This document shows, piece by piece, positions 38,438 through 50,679 of a stretch of 64,000 nucleotides of DNA (positions are counted from its first letter, which is position 1; each line of letters opens with the position of its first letter). Source of the DNA: Sipunculus nudus (Eukaryota > Annelida > Sipuncula > Golfingiida > Sipunculidae); NCBI GenBank assembly GCA_026874595.1, contig CM049321.1, positions 47,829,297 to 47,893,296 on the forward strand. The letters are read 5' to 3'. The notes below the pieces were generated by a model that worked only from the letters and a program-made list of their open reading frames with translations, made no database searches and was not told the origin of the DNA. Position numbers and translations under genes: made by a program.

Positions 38438-39910
38438 AAATACGAAAAGTAGTTTGAACAGGAAAAACTTCAGAATGAAGGTATGGCATAAATAGATGAG
38501 TAGCCTGAGCCTGCAGAAATCTCCCCAGAATCCTAACTGAAAGTTTGTTGCGTTCAACACTAATAGATCTATGTGTTTGCAGGTTTACTTATAGTTTGAT
38601 TACAGTTGTAAATGCAATGGAGAATGCAGTGAATGGCAACGACTCTCTGGAGGAAATGCTCTCACAATGGACAATTAAAAATCAGAATTTTATGGATTAT
38701 TAGATTCAGCTGTTCACCTACCTCAGTTGAAGAATTTACTTGATCTGTGGCTTGCAATGGCCACATATTCATGAACCATAGGTTATTCCTGCTGAGAAAA
38801 GGTGAAACTCCCACGATGGATTTATGAGCTTGTTCAAATACAAGCTGTTAAAAAGCACGGTTCATGCGTTAATGTTGACAAACAGAACACACATGTAGTC
38901 CAAGGTGGTGACCTGCCACCAGATGTCCTTGTTCAATATATTAAGATTTTTAGAGGGCTCCCCATCTGTCATAAAGACGTGTATAAAACAAAATGAGTAG
39001 CCTGGGTGCACTGGAACAAGCGTTTCTGACCTATTTTTATAAAAGTTTCAAGGGATAACCTTTAGTTAAAATACTTCAGATGTTGGACTAGGCCCATTAA
39101 ACCTGGTGTTTCCCTAACTCCCGTGAAACCTTTATAACTTATTCAGTAAAACTTCTAACAAAAAATTCAACTAGACAAGTTAATAATCAAGTGAGAAAAA
39201 AACTATTAATATAATAATAAAAATTTTATTATAGTAATCATACTTTTAATTTAACCCCAGTCAAAATTGGGACAATATTTACTTCCGATAGAAATGATTA
39301 TTTACGTTGGGCGTTGAAAGCATATGAGAAAATATTTTTTAGTTAGATACAGAAACAAAGGATATATAAGGGATTTCGAAATAATGCAGTAACACATTCA
39401 ACTTATTATTGCGTGGGAATTTATTTTATTTATTTTTATTGAAATTTTATTTATTCACTGTATCATGTAAATAGCAATTATATGAATTTGTGTGTGAAAA
39501 ATAATCAGATTAATATTCACTTAACTATTGGTACAAATTAATAATGACTTTAGTCATAAGGTATGCCCTTGCATATATGTTATTGACAACAGTATTTTGG
39601 AAGAATACTATTCGTTTAAAGTGTAACCTTTAATCAAATTTTTTCTTAATTAATCACTGTGTAATATATATACATTGTAAATTGTTGTATGGGTCATGTT
39701 GTGAATATACCTGGTCTCTTTTTTACTAAAAACCGGAGTAAATTTTAAGATACATTTGATAACATGTGATTTGATTTAATGACTATAACCATCAATATAT
39801 GCAATATATAGGCTATATTTGGTGTTCTTTAGGGTATGCTGTAAAAATATCCAGGCTGTCTGTATCTAAGTTGCAGATTAAGCACGGAGAAATGTGTTAA
39901 AATAAAGCTG
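38438..39910 (+). other. Probable 3' UTR of the intact lectin gene
   Basis: No coding frame of note. Candidate AATAAA signals lie at 39216..39221 and near 39901. Which is used cannot be told from sequence alone. Confidence 0.35.
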
Positions 39911-41454
39911 GGATCCTGTTGCACTATGGCTAGATTTATGGAATATTAAGATAATTTCGAGATGAATTCAATAAATTGACGGGATGGTTATGTCAAGTTT
40001 AGTTCTGAGGTAATTTTCTGAATATACAAAATAGACACCGTTTAATGGTAAACATTACGAAAAAGCCCTCAATTACATTCTGAAGCTTTCCTGTGTTATA
40101 TAGGTGCCTTGCCCTCTTCCTTAATTATAACTTACTTTATTCCTCTCCTCAATGATTGAGCATTTCCAGTGTATTTAATAAATGAAACTTATTTCGGTTT
40201 TAATTTGAACTGATAAAGACATGTATAACTGTCTGTCATATAAACTTGCCATTGACTTACACTTATATATTGTAAACGAACATACTTTTTTCGATGGTTT
40301 AATACATAATGTCTGTTTGTGATGGTATGGCCTTTGCTCCATATGGTGATAGTCAAATCTGTTCAGAGAATGGTCGCAAAACTACTATAAACTCAAGATA
40401 AATTTTCTTGTTCAATAAATTATTTTTTATTTTGGATTTAACTGTATGGCTTGGAATAAAACATGAAAACAGCTGTATAGGATTTCAAGATTGATATTCA
40501 AGTAGGCATAAAAATTCCGCCAAATGCTCCAAAAAAGTGTATATGTTCCACAGATCATTCCCCGATAGTTATATATATATATATTGGATATGGAGCCAGT
40601 GAAGCTTCCCATTCTTCAGGAATCGTCCCGTCGGACATCGATTACTAAATCCCACTACAGAACTCTGTTTCATGTACAGGACGTAGATAAGTTATTATGC
40701 GTTTGACTTTGAAACAGGAATTTTCGTTAGAATTTCAGATATCCACTATAATGTCTTAATGTAATACATTCTCGTTAACACCTAGTCGTGTCTCTGAAAT
40801 TCAATGAGAAATAAGGACCTAACATTGTCTTATGATTCATATCATAAGGTTACCGTCACACTCAATCAATAATAAAGGCTACCAACAGGCCACGGACCTA
40901 AACCACAAAACATATTTCCCAGTGATAATGTTCACCCGTTTCTAAAATAACCTTTATTTCTGGAAGCGATTAAAAGGGGATGGGAAGAGTGGAATCTAGA
41001 TAAGTGAAAAGACAGAGTTACAAAGGTATTCGCTCTTAATGAAAGCATAAGCATTAGTTGCGTTCATATCATGATCATCACCTGTTTCTCAGAGAGCTTG
41101 CGCCACAGCAGCTCAGTGGCCTGAGTTTTTATGGAGAGAAGTTATTTTAAACACGGGTTTAACACATATGATCTTTTTTGTGAAGCCCAGCTTTTATGTA
41201 GCATGCGGAGCCGCCTCAGCTGATCACCTTTCCCGTAAATAACTCTCTGGAAGTGCTTCTTGTCAATTGTTGATTGGTTTCATGTCAGCTTTAAAGTTCT
41301 GAGCATGCGAAGCGGAAATAGATCATCACATTTCCTTATTTATTTTGGTTTTTCATGCCGATTGAAATTCAGATTTTTATGGTTCATGAGAAGATAGCCG
41401 TGATATCATGAGCTGCATTTTATTGCGTTAACAAGGAGATATAGCCTGCTTATG

Positions 41455-41655
41455 TGGCCGTCTGTGCTCAGGAGCAGATCACAGGACTCAAAGCCGCGCG
41501 AGCGTGATTTCGAATCTCAGCCGAGAGGGTAAGTTGTTTCGTGGTCGCCCCCACCCAGGGTGAGCGCTGTACATATAGGCCTACGCGGTTACGTTAGCAT
41601 AAACAATGGCGGCGGGTACCGCCACAAATACAATTAAAAATAAATAAATAAACAA
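41455..41655 (+). mobile_element. Probable tRNA-derived SINE
   Basis: A tRNA-like segment with a B-box-like GATTTCGAATCTC (near 41509) is followed by a GC-rich body and an A-rich tail with AAATAAATAAATAAAC at 41638..41653, a usual SINE layout. The A box is weak (TGCTCAGGAGC). Confidence 0.5.
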
Positions 41656-42867
41656 GGGAACTTATACCTACAGCAGACATTGTCAGTACTTAGCTATTCT
41701 TTAGATACAGAGGATTATTAGTTATTTAAAAAATACAACCTGTGGGGAAAAAAGAACCTGGCTGTGATGTGTGGAATATGGATGTTGCTCGACCTTGCCT
41801 GCTTTTGTGCAACTGACAGTTAATTTGGTGACAAGTCAGATAATTTTATATTACCCATCTAACAATACTCTGAAGAAATCTTTAAGGGTAACTTCAGAGT
41901 TTATTATAAATTGTAAGACAGAACTTTTTTCTTAACTTGCGCAATATTTAAAAATCTCAGGTGTGTTACAAAGGTGGCTGTATGGAGTATTTGCCCAGAA
42001 AACCATCTCGTTGATATAAGACCGTCAAAGCGGAGCTCGTTAAATTAAGCTTTGGACTACACAGGGTACATTTGCCTGTTAATTGAACATTGGAGTTCAT
42101 ATTCCAGATATCACATGCCTTATGAGACTGAAGCCACATCTAGCACATTGAGATGACACTGAGGATCTGTTTCTCTTGTGTTGATGAACACCAACAGTCA
42201 TCTCAAGTGTCTGTATTAATACCAACTAATGTGTAATATAGATCTATAGTTCAGGTGTGCAAAACAATATATTTTTACTTACATGTATGCCAAAGACTAT
42301 AGATATGTTGTTACCTTCGGTTGATCATCAGGTGTCACTGTGACAACTATTTGTGTTAATTATGTGGAACTGGCTAATTTGGCATGTCTAGCTTTCGCGC
42401 TTATTTCATTTTACAGTATCAGCTCAGTTCGATTTCTCGCACAAATAAGTATGTATAGGTAATCCATATTGTATCAAACTTTTTAAAATATTTAAACAAT
42501 AACATCAAAGAGAGGTTGGCGGCACTACATACCTCTAAACTAACAAGCTGCAGGTGATCGTGTACTAGCAATGGGCGACTGGGTACCGTACATATATATG
42601 TATACAATACTTAACAAACCTCTACACGTTTGATGATACAATGTTACAGCACCCTGCCATGTTGTTTGACATCTGAGTAAGTTGTAGAAATACTCAACAA
42701 CAACTGTGATTACTTACTACCAGCAGCACATTATGTGTGAACAATAAATAGAGCTGACGACAATCGCGGGTGGCTCTCCGTCGTACTCCGTCGTAAAAGC
42801 CATTCGGAGGGGATTCTAAGGTCTTCCAAGGCTGCTTGTTTCACAATTAATTTACAAATCACTATAA

Positions 42868-42893
42868 ATCGGGGGGGGGGGGGGGGGAGGGGG
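42868..42893. repeat. Poly-G tract
   Basis: A run of about 17 G followed by AGGGGGG. It could fold as a G-quadruplex, and is a place where assembly length may be wrong. A similar G run is at 48124..48139 and a C run at 59566..59578. Confidence 0.8.
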
Positions 42894-44823
42894 GTTAATC
42901 TAAGAAAAGTCTTGGTTGCCTGAAGTAACGTGTTTTTATTGAGCGCAAATATAGCTCCCGCTATAAAGCGCGAAAATTAAAACCCCGCTAACAATGCCAC
43001 TTACACAGTATGTTCATCGGTTGATTGATCTTGGTTAGATAACATGAGTGTAAGGACTGTCCAATTAAATTTTCTTCTTGAAATTGATACCAGCTGTGTT
43101 TGTATGGCTCGATAAATATTCACATTGGTTGGCATGTAACACATTTACTTGAATATAATACAGACCGAACCACTGGTTCATATACTGAATATGTAAATTA
43201 TACCGATAAGCTGTCGTGATTACAAATCAACAGCTAATCCGTCGAAAGAAAGCTGCTTTATTCCAAATTTTAAGAATTTGGTACCGACTGTGATAACATT
43301 TGTGGTTTTAAATGTGTAATGATACTTTTTTTTAATATATCGATGGAACCTAATTAAATGAGCGCCCAATGAATATTAATGGATAACTGGTTTAGTTGAA
43401 TATAGAAAGACCATTACACTTGCATTTAAATAATGATATAAATACGGTGTCATGCCGACAATTAGATAATATAACAATAAAAAGTTTGCGTAATTATTAG
43501 AAATATGGACAAATATGTCATGTATTCGCAAACAGTTGAAAAATATTATCCCACATGTAATTTTTATTTGATAATTTAAAAAAAGTTATCTTACATGTTT
43601 AATAACACTGGCAAAATAAACTCTTGCTTATCCAACACCTTACATTTCTTAAATGAAAGGTGATCATTGCACCGGCTTTTCAACAGGACTTTTCGAAGTA
43701 TTTCTGATCAGCAACGTACACTGCAGCATCTGAAGATGTTGTCTTGAGTAACTGCAAAGTATATATTTAAATATGTGTTACATAGACTCTCAGAAGCGGA
43801 TGCAACTATGAGCGGAACATTTAATAGACACATTGATCATTTGTCTGATATATAAATTTGGCGCAACTCTTGTTTTCTTTGACCAAAATCATGCACGTTT
43901 TGCATAAAGTAAACATAAGCTGCACTTAGATCTTTTTGAAAATTGTAGAAAACCATGCTGGTTCTCAACTTACCCTACAGTCATTTTTCTCTTTAGCTTA
44001 TACGTATGGTATTGGTATTATGGTATTCGTTTTCTCCCGTAGCTCTTCAAGCATTCCTAACAACAACCACAATAAAGTGTGATAAGCAGGTTGTGTAGGA
44101 ATGTCTAAAATAGTTAATTTACATAGTAAAATCAATTAGTACCAGTAGAAATTTTCTCTGACACAATTGAACAAGACATGCAGCTTTAACAAATCAACCA
44201 CCATATTTATAATTTTCTGTAAAATGTACTCGGAAGACTAGGTATAATGTATATTGTAATGGATTTTACAATGAAACCAGAATGAAAATAAGGAATCCTG
44301 TCCTCCTATTCTGTTTTTCAAATGAAAACTCTGTCCTTGAACCAGCCCCCTCTGAATTGTATTACAAGAAAGGAGCAAACTAACTATATCCCAAAGCTTT
44401 TTTTAAAGTTATATAACAAGAAGAAAACTTTTAATAACACAATGCACACATATTAAAAGACCTTTACATCCTGTCGGCGACTGACACTGATTGTGTGGGG
44501 TCCTTTTTTCGACAGGAATTATCAGGTATTGTTGTCCCAGTTGATTTAATCTGATAAATCTGGTTTATTGTTACCGGTAAGGTTCTTGTCAGACTTTCTT
44601 AAATTAAAATTAATGTTCTGCTGGAATATTAGACCCGAACAAAGAAATATTAGAAGGGCACCTTCAATGTGTGCATGACCAGACACGAACTTACTCATTC
44701 TCTGTTACCCCTGAAACCGCTAGATCTGATTGTCAGTTTATGAATTGTCAGAGATAATACCCTCATAACTATTTATTATTTGCATGACCAGGTAAAAAAC
44801 AGTACCGGGCGTCATTAAGAGTG

Positions 44824-45165
44824 ATGTGTTGTCTGCTTTACTCTGTTCCTAGGTATATGAGTATGATTCGAAGAAACATTCTTGAATATTTCTACGTTTT
44901 TTTATGGAAATAACAACATATCAGTAGATTTCTTTAATCATTCTCCCGTTTACTTATTTGATGGACTGCTGCCAAAACAGACCTAGATTGTGATCCACCG
45001 AACTAGATGTCTGTCACACGATACTAATTCCAGGACACGACACGTAACTTTGGTTGGAACATGCCGAATACGTCTTGACGAAACGTTGCCATATGGCTAT
45101 CATCTGGACGGATCATCACGGCGAATTGTTTAGACAGAGAAATTGTACTTGGACTTTTGTCAGTG
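44824..45165 (+). pseudogene. Lectin relic on plus strand: signal exon and CTLD1 fragment
   Basis: GAGTGATG followed by MCCLLYSVP (44824 onward) corresponds to the start-codon context of the other units (GAGTGATGCATC), and the upstream TTATTATTTGCATGA fits their flank. A diverged first-half CTLD exon begins after CCAG at 45034: TCRIRLDETLPYGYHLDG resembles TCRLVNKTLPHGHHMNF. It then shifts frame, hits a stop, and resumes as FRQRNCTWTFVSD. It is an old dead copy. Confidence 0.6.
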
Positions 45166-45871
45166 ATATATTATTGCATTTTAAATATGTCCGTATGTAT
45201 AAGGAAGAAATAATGACATTGTGCCAAACAGCTTTTGCAAAAACGTCTACAGATATAGGTTCTAATGTGTCGCAAAATGAGATGAACCGACAATTAAATA
45301 ATCTAAGTTTCATTTTCAATTAACCAAGCCTAGTAGCTTTGACTAAACGCACCTTTAGACATACAAGCAGTATGTCTAATGCAGTAACTGGTGACAAGAG
45401 GCAGTATGCACGATTAAATAGGAGGAATGCGTAATCACCATCACCCCTCAAAATCAGATCGAACCCTGAAACGTTAAACTATTATAAATGCATCGACCAA
45501 TTATTTAAACTCGTGTTTGTTATCTCCATTTTTGCAAAGTTTTTCTAATTCCCCGTCTTAATCACATTAATTACAAATCCTTCGACATTCTCTGTTCTAT
45601 ATTTTTTGTTTATTATCTCTAAGTTTAATTTTTATGCGCTCTATTGTTTACATATAACATGTGAATCTTGTTGTGATTTCCTTTATTCCACATATTAACA
45701 AAATGGGATATTTCGTCTCGTGAGCATTTAATTCTTATAAACTTTTTTTTGCGTTTCCTAACATATGTATATCACCATGTTGGTGACAACTGTATTAAAA
45801 TGTTTGTTTTACTGCTATGTTAATTTTTCATTTTTTTTTTCACACAAGAAGGACACAAATTATTAATCTAC

Positions 45872-46039
45872 CGAATTCTTCACCAACATATGTCCAGTTA
45901 AAACTCTTCTTTCTGAAAGAAAGCCATTACGTTTTATTTTGCAATGGGATATCCACGTGCTGTCCATATGGTAATGCTTTGTTGTCAATTCTACATGTTT
46001 CTAAAGCCAATGTAAATTGTCTTTTTCCGAAAGAAATAT
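45872..46039 (-). pseudogene. Lectin relic on minus strand: single CTLD1 exon
   Basis: A phase 1 to phase 1 exon of 168 bases between TTCAAG and GTAGAT. It reads DISFGKRQFTLALETCRI then LPYGQHVDIPLQNKT, a TAA in place of the conserved Tyr codon before WLSFRKKSFNWT, and GEEFG. One nonsense change separates it from an open exon. No companion exons were seen around it. Confidence 0.75.
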
Positions 46040-48152
46040 CTTGAAAAATATAATGAAGGACTGATGTTTAATGTTTGTCTTTTCACAATGTTTTTCTTTA
46101 TTAGCCAGCATGACAAACAATCGAGAATTGCAGAGGGTAAATATTTTGCCTGATGCAGCTGCAAAATGAGCCAAAACAAATTGAACATCGTTCATGTCTC
46201 CCAATGATGGACTTCCGCGTAAAAGTAGAACAAACAGCTTATCTTGTTTACTTATTATCCAATTATGTAATAACGAAACTGACATTCCTGTTTCCTACAA
46301 GCGGTACTGATTGTAATCAACGTTTACATCCGTGTCACTGGGAGTGAAGAAAGCAATAATATAGTGGTACATTTATGAATATTAAAGTTTCCTTGATACA
46401 ATACAAAGAGTATTTAATATAATAAAGACATATAATTCCACAATAAACAACTTCATTGCCATCAAGGAAGGTTAATAAGCAATTTGTATTCAGAATTACC
46501 TTTAAAGTAAACGTTTGTTTTCTTGGAAAGTTCCTATTTAATGCATACTATATACACTTCCCAGTCACTGCTATTAACAAAAATTAATTTGCCCAGACAT
46601 GAGATGGAAAATATAAAAAGGCAAAATGGCAAGAGTCTGAATCATGTCAATGTATTTGTTGTAATTTACAACAAAATGTCATAACTAAGGAAGGAATTCT
46701 CATAGATTTAAAACTACTAACTCCTAGTTAATTTTAATGAATAAATTGTAGTTACCACACTTAATATTTATTAGACGTATTGTTTAAATCCCTTTTCCGA
46801 TGACAAAGGAAGAATATCTTTATGAACCTGCGCTCTTTCATTTTACATTTTGGGCAATAGGTCGTAGACATCACTTGCAACATCTAATTTGTTGACAGGA
46901 GATATAAGAAAAGAAGAAGTGTCTTCTCAACAAATATAACATGAAAATAATTATGAAAATTCTTAATTCTCCTTACAATTAGAAGTACTTCTTCTTATTC
47001 TGTAAAAGCCCTGGATATCAGATTGGTTTTCCGCTGCCAAGAGCGCTATCCTATCATTGCTGTGTTCTTGAGTTCACCAAGTTTTAAATAGAGAAGTCAT
47101 TATTTGGGTCGTCTTGAAAAACAACATTATACACATTGCACATTTTGTGTTGTACGAATGCAGACGTTAGGAAGAAAATAAAATATTTCACATTTGTTAA
47201 GTTTCTGTTTTAATTTTTTTGGTAAATCAAAATGTCATGTCTTTACATGAATATCATTACAAAACATCTGAATATCATAACAAAAGGCAATTAAATTTAA
47301 AGGATCACAGAATATAAGTCACAACTCCATTCCAGTTGTGCCACCAGTAAACTAAAATGATTTTATAGTTAAAGAGACAGGACTCATCCTTCGGGAAACA
47401 ACTATACCGAACATGTTGTTCCAAAATATGTCCCCAATGACGCCCTTAATTAGTCTGTAGTTTTAGAATGACATATTACATGCATAACAGAAAAGGCACA
47501 GGAGGCCATAGCAAGCAGAATGCAGAAAAGCGCCACCTGGAGGCATAACAGATCACAAGTCAGTTGGAAGTTAATATCGCACTTTTAAAGCCTTCAGGAT
47601 GCTTCAGAAAAACATGACTGTCTGAACAGTTGTTTTGAAATATATATGAATAAATGATACCAGGATCATATTCCAATATTCTGTTTTTAAATCCTATATT
47701 CCCGGATTATATTTCAGATATTAATTACCACGTTGAGATTGGCCATCATCGACCCTTACTCAATTCATTATTCACATCTTAAAATTTTAAATCACTTTAT
47801 AATTGAGATGTTAACTCTAGCAAAACAGAAAATTGAGGTGTTTTTGTCATTGCAACAAGATTAGAACTGAATTTTACAATTGACAGGCATTTGTGTATAT
47901 GCTGTGCGTTCACCTCTCACTTCTTCGTAGTTTGTCACTTCCTCACTAAGCCCCTTAAGCAAAATCTCAACTTCTACCTGGCATTACAAATGGCTACCGC
48001 AATAAGTGCAGTCAACACATTGTGGGCCCTAGCGATATGATAGCTAAATATGTACCGGTTTTGTAGCGTACCCAGGGAGCCAATCCCGGGAAGTAAATTG
48101 TAAAGCTTTCTGACCCAGATATTCGGGGGGGGGGGGGGGTAGGGCTTTTTAC
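46040..48152. other. Stretch with no firm gene
   Basis: No recognised exon. A short hydrophobic frame at 48032..47988 on the minus strand (NVLTALIAVAICNA, ending at a GT) might be a remnant of a membrane exon for the unit on its right, but the phase does not fit simply. Confidence 0.3.
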
Positions 48153-48542
48153 CTCCAGGAACACAGATGGTATAGTGTTCTGATTCACATAATACGGGTT
48201 TCCAGATTTCTCCGTTTGATACTGCACAGGTGGCGCTGTCGTCGGCACTACCTGTTGATATCCATCGTGAGTTCATCATTTTGTGGACTGCAATAAATGT
48301 TAAGTTTTAAACACGTATTGTCAGCTGTTTTTCTTTAAATGGATTCAAAATCTTAAACGTTTTGGTTCCTCTCAGGATCAAATCCCAGAGTAGGCATTGA
48401 TCGTAGGCTTTGTACCACGTGACCCTTCCTATCTTGTAGTGTACACAGGAGCCTTTAATGTTATGGCAAGTTTCCACATCACAGCCTCTACAGGCCCCTG
48501 AAAATAAACATTATCGTATTAATTTATGATATAGAAATAGCA

Positions 48543-48545
<3 letters not shown>

Positions 48546-48619
<74 letters not shown>

Positions 48620-48676
48620 TGGGTTCGAGTGGCTTTACATGTTTATGGCTACCTGAGGTTTCATGTTGCATTTATG

Positions 48677-48709
<33 letters not shown>

Positions 48710-48710
48710 C
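48546..48710. repeat. (TA)n microsatellites
   Basis: Two arrays, about 48546..48611 and 48679..48710, in the intron between the CTLD1 and CTLD2 exons of the minus-strand lectin unit. Confidence 0.9.
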
Positions 48711-49366
48711 GGTAAGTTGGAAGTTACAGGAAATTTTCAATGGTTAGCAACTATTCTATGTACATAAAATGCCCATTGTCCAGAATCGGAAAAAAATCAT
48801 TCCAAATCGGATATAAGCAGCTTGTATTTAGATTATATTTCACATTTAAATAACTGTTGCTGAATAATCAAACTTGTGGCAACATGCCTTCGGTCATACA
48901 AGCATAGTTCATCTCAATATGACAAGAAGCAGAATAGATTTTACTGAACTTCAGGTATGCACAGTCCCCTTCAGCTATGGAAATAGGCATAAAGTCTGAA
49001 AGATAAATTATGTTTTAATTTTATCCACAGCAGTCTCACTGTCTCTCATGTAAGATTTTATTCATGGAAAGACCAGAGAGATATTAGCCCATGTTTATCT
49101 CGGTGTTGCACAGCATAGGAAACAGCCACGGTGATGAATGTCCATGAATACTACAAATATTCTGTGTGTTACTTCATCAAATGCCTGAGTGAAAACAGTT
49201 GCAACAGATGCGTTTAAACTTTGGGAATTATCATTGTTCCCTTTCTTCAGGATCTGACACTAGTTTCTTTCAAAGAGTTTTTTTTTTGGTATTTTTGAAA
49301 ATGTTTATTCGGAGTACCTAACCAAACTACCTCATAAGGCTATTTTTATATAAAAAATATTACAGT

Positions 49367-49980
49367 TGTCTCTTTTATTGTGCGCGCTTGACATTCTGAT
49401 TCGTGTTGGGCTCAAGCCCTGGGCGTTGTTATGCTACAGCGCTCGGTTTAATCCGTACTGGTTGAACTCTCGCGGAGTGTAAACACAGCGATCGCTGTCG
49501 TGCTAGTCTGGAATGTGTAAGTGTTCATGTGCAAGTGTATTGTTCTTTCGATTGTCCGTGAAATAGAGGTTTCTTGAATTTTCGGATGAAAAGTTATAAA
49601 TAGGGGCTATGTTTAAGCACCGGGGAGAAAGCGAGAGAGAAATATTCCAGCGGACACGGAAGCGTGTGAGTTAGTTTTGGATCTATCCGATAATTACAGT
49701 AGTTACAGTGATTATATGCAGATTTAGTGCGGGCTGTCTCCAGTTTTCTTTCGGGATTATTACAAGAGCTTTACTTTGGACTATTTGAACTGTTTACGTG
49801 GATTATTAGTTTTAAAGGACTCGTTGTCGCTGTGACAGTGGTGGTATCTAGGTCCCGTACACTTTATTTATACTTGTTTTGATTTACTGTTGAACTGTTG
49901 TTATACTGTGTAATTGTATTGATTTAGTGTATTATAATGTTAGGATTGTTTTAAGAATAAATTATAATTATTTGTTAACA
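49367..49980 (+). mobile_element. Possible solo LTR or unclassified repeat in a lectin intron
   Basis: The stretch begins TGTCTCTTTT and ends TTGTTAACA, has a TATA-like TTATAAATAGGGG near 49594, and AATAAA near 49956, an order that fits a long terminal repeat. It is GC-richer at its left end than its surroundings. No target-site duplication or internal retroelement coding was found, so this is tentative. Confidence 0.35.
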
Positions 49981-50679
49981 GGGGGCCACTGACTTCTTTA
50001 TTCATTCTTTATTAAATTTTTTGTATCCCCATTACAAACTTTAAGTTCGTCACGACTACGTAATCTGTTGATATTAGGTTCCATAACAATAAAAAGACAT
50101 TTACCTTGAGGAACGGTATCCTCATTTATAAAGGTCCAGTTTATGTGTTTCTTCCTAATTGAAAGCCAAAATATCCCTTCCTGGAATATGCTGCTCACAT
50201 CCTGTCCAAACGGCAACACTTTGTTTGCCAGCTGACAGGTTTCTTTCGCTGAGGTGTAGTTCCGTGGTCGCAGAAATCCAATGATACCTAAAGGCATGGA
50301 TATACAGAAAAGGTTCGGAGTCCTGGTTTCCTTTACACAGATTTTTTTTTTTACATTTTTCTGAGAGACATAGGCCTTCTTTAAAAAAAAAAAAAAAAAA
50401 AAAACGGAAATATACCTCTACCTGACTTGTCTTCATTTTAAAACTATGGACGGGCAGACATTATTTTTTAATACATGCTCTTATTTACTAAATAAGCCCA
50501 GGTCTAAAGAGCAGATACGTTATTGATAAAAAGCATGATTGTTCAAACAATCTAATAACGTTTATCCAACATTTTAACGACTGACCGAAATGCTCATATA
50601 AAATAAGGTTTACTGTACCTTGATTTGCAAGACATTGTAAATTCAAAAGCACCAGTAACAAAAATATTATGCAATACAT

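Larger units (their letters stand above)
39911..44790. other. Gene-poor stretch
   Basis: No coding exons were recognised on either strand. It contains a probable SINE (41455..41655) and a G-rich run (42868..42893). The rest is AT-rich unique-looking sequence. Confidence 0.4.
48153..50679 (-). pseudogene. Lectin unit 4 on minus strand: divergent, CTLD2 exon truncated
   Basis: Exons: 50679..50619 (signal peptide MYCIIFLLLVLLNLQCLANQ), 50287..50105 and 48995..48888 (CTLD1: YTSAKETCQLANKVL, FWLSIRKKHINWTF, AEGDCAYLKFSKIYSASC), 48497 to about 48400 (first part of CTLD2: CRGCDVETCHNIKGSC, RVTWYKAYDQC), 48287..48153 (SADDSATCAVSNGEIWKPV). Phases match the plus-strand genes throughout. The exon that should end in WIGLRKSxWFHDGQP loses homology after LLWDLI and runs into a stop without a good donor. 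The 48888 donor is GC rather than GT. No stalk, membrane or tail exons were found. It is probably dead, though it diverges enough to have once been a separate subfamily. Confidence 0.7.

Noticed and set aside
38802-38996. 64-codon frame after the lectin stop codon
   Set aside because: No domain, no splice context, lies in the probable 3' UTR.
45817-46044. Plus-strand 75-codon frame that looks conserved with a frame at 1242..1460 (-)
   Set aside because: Both are antisense shadows of the CTLD1 exon; the similarity comes from the lectin coding strand.
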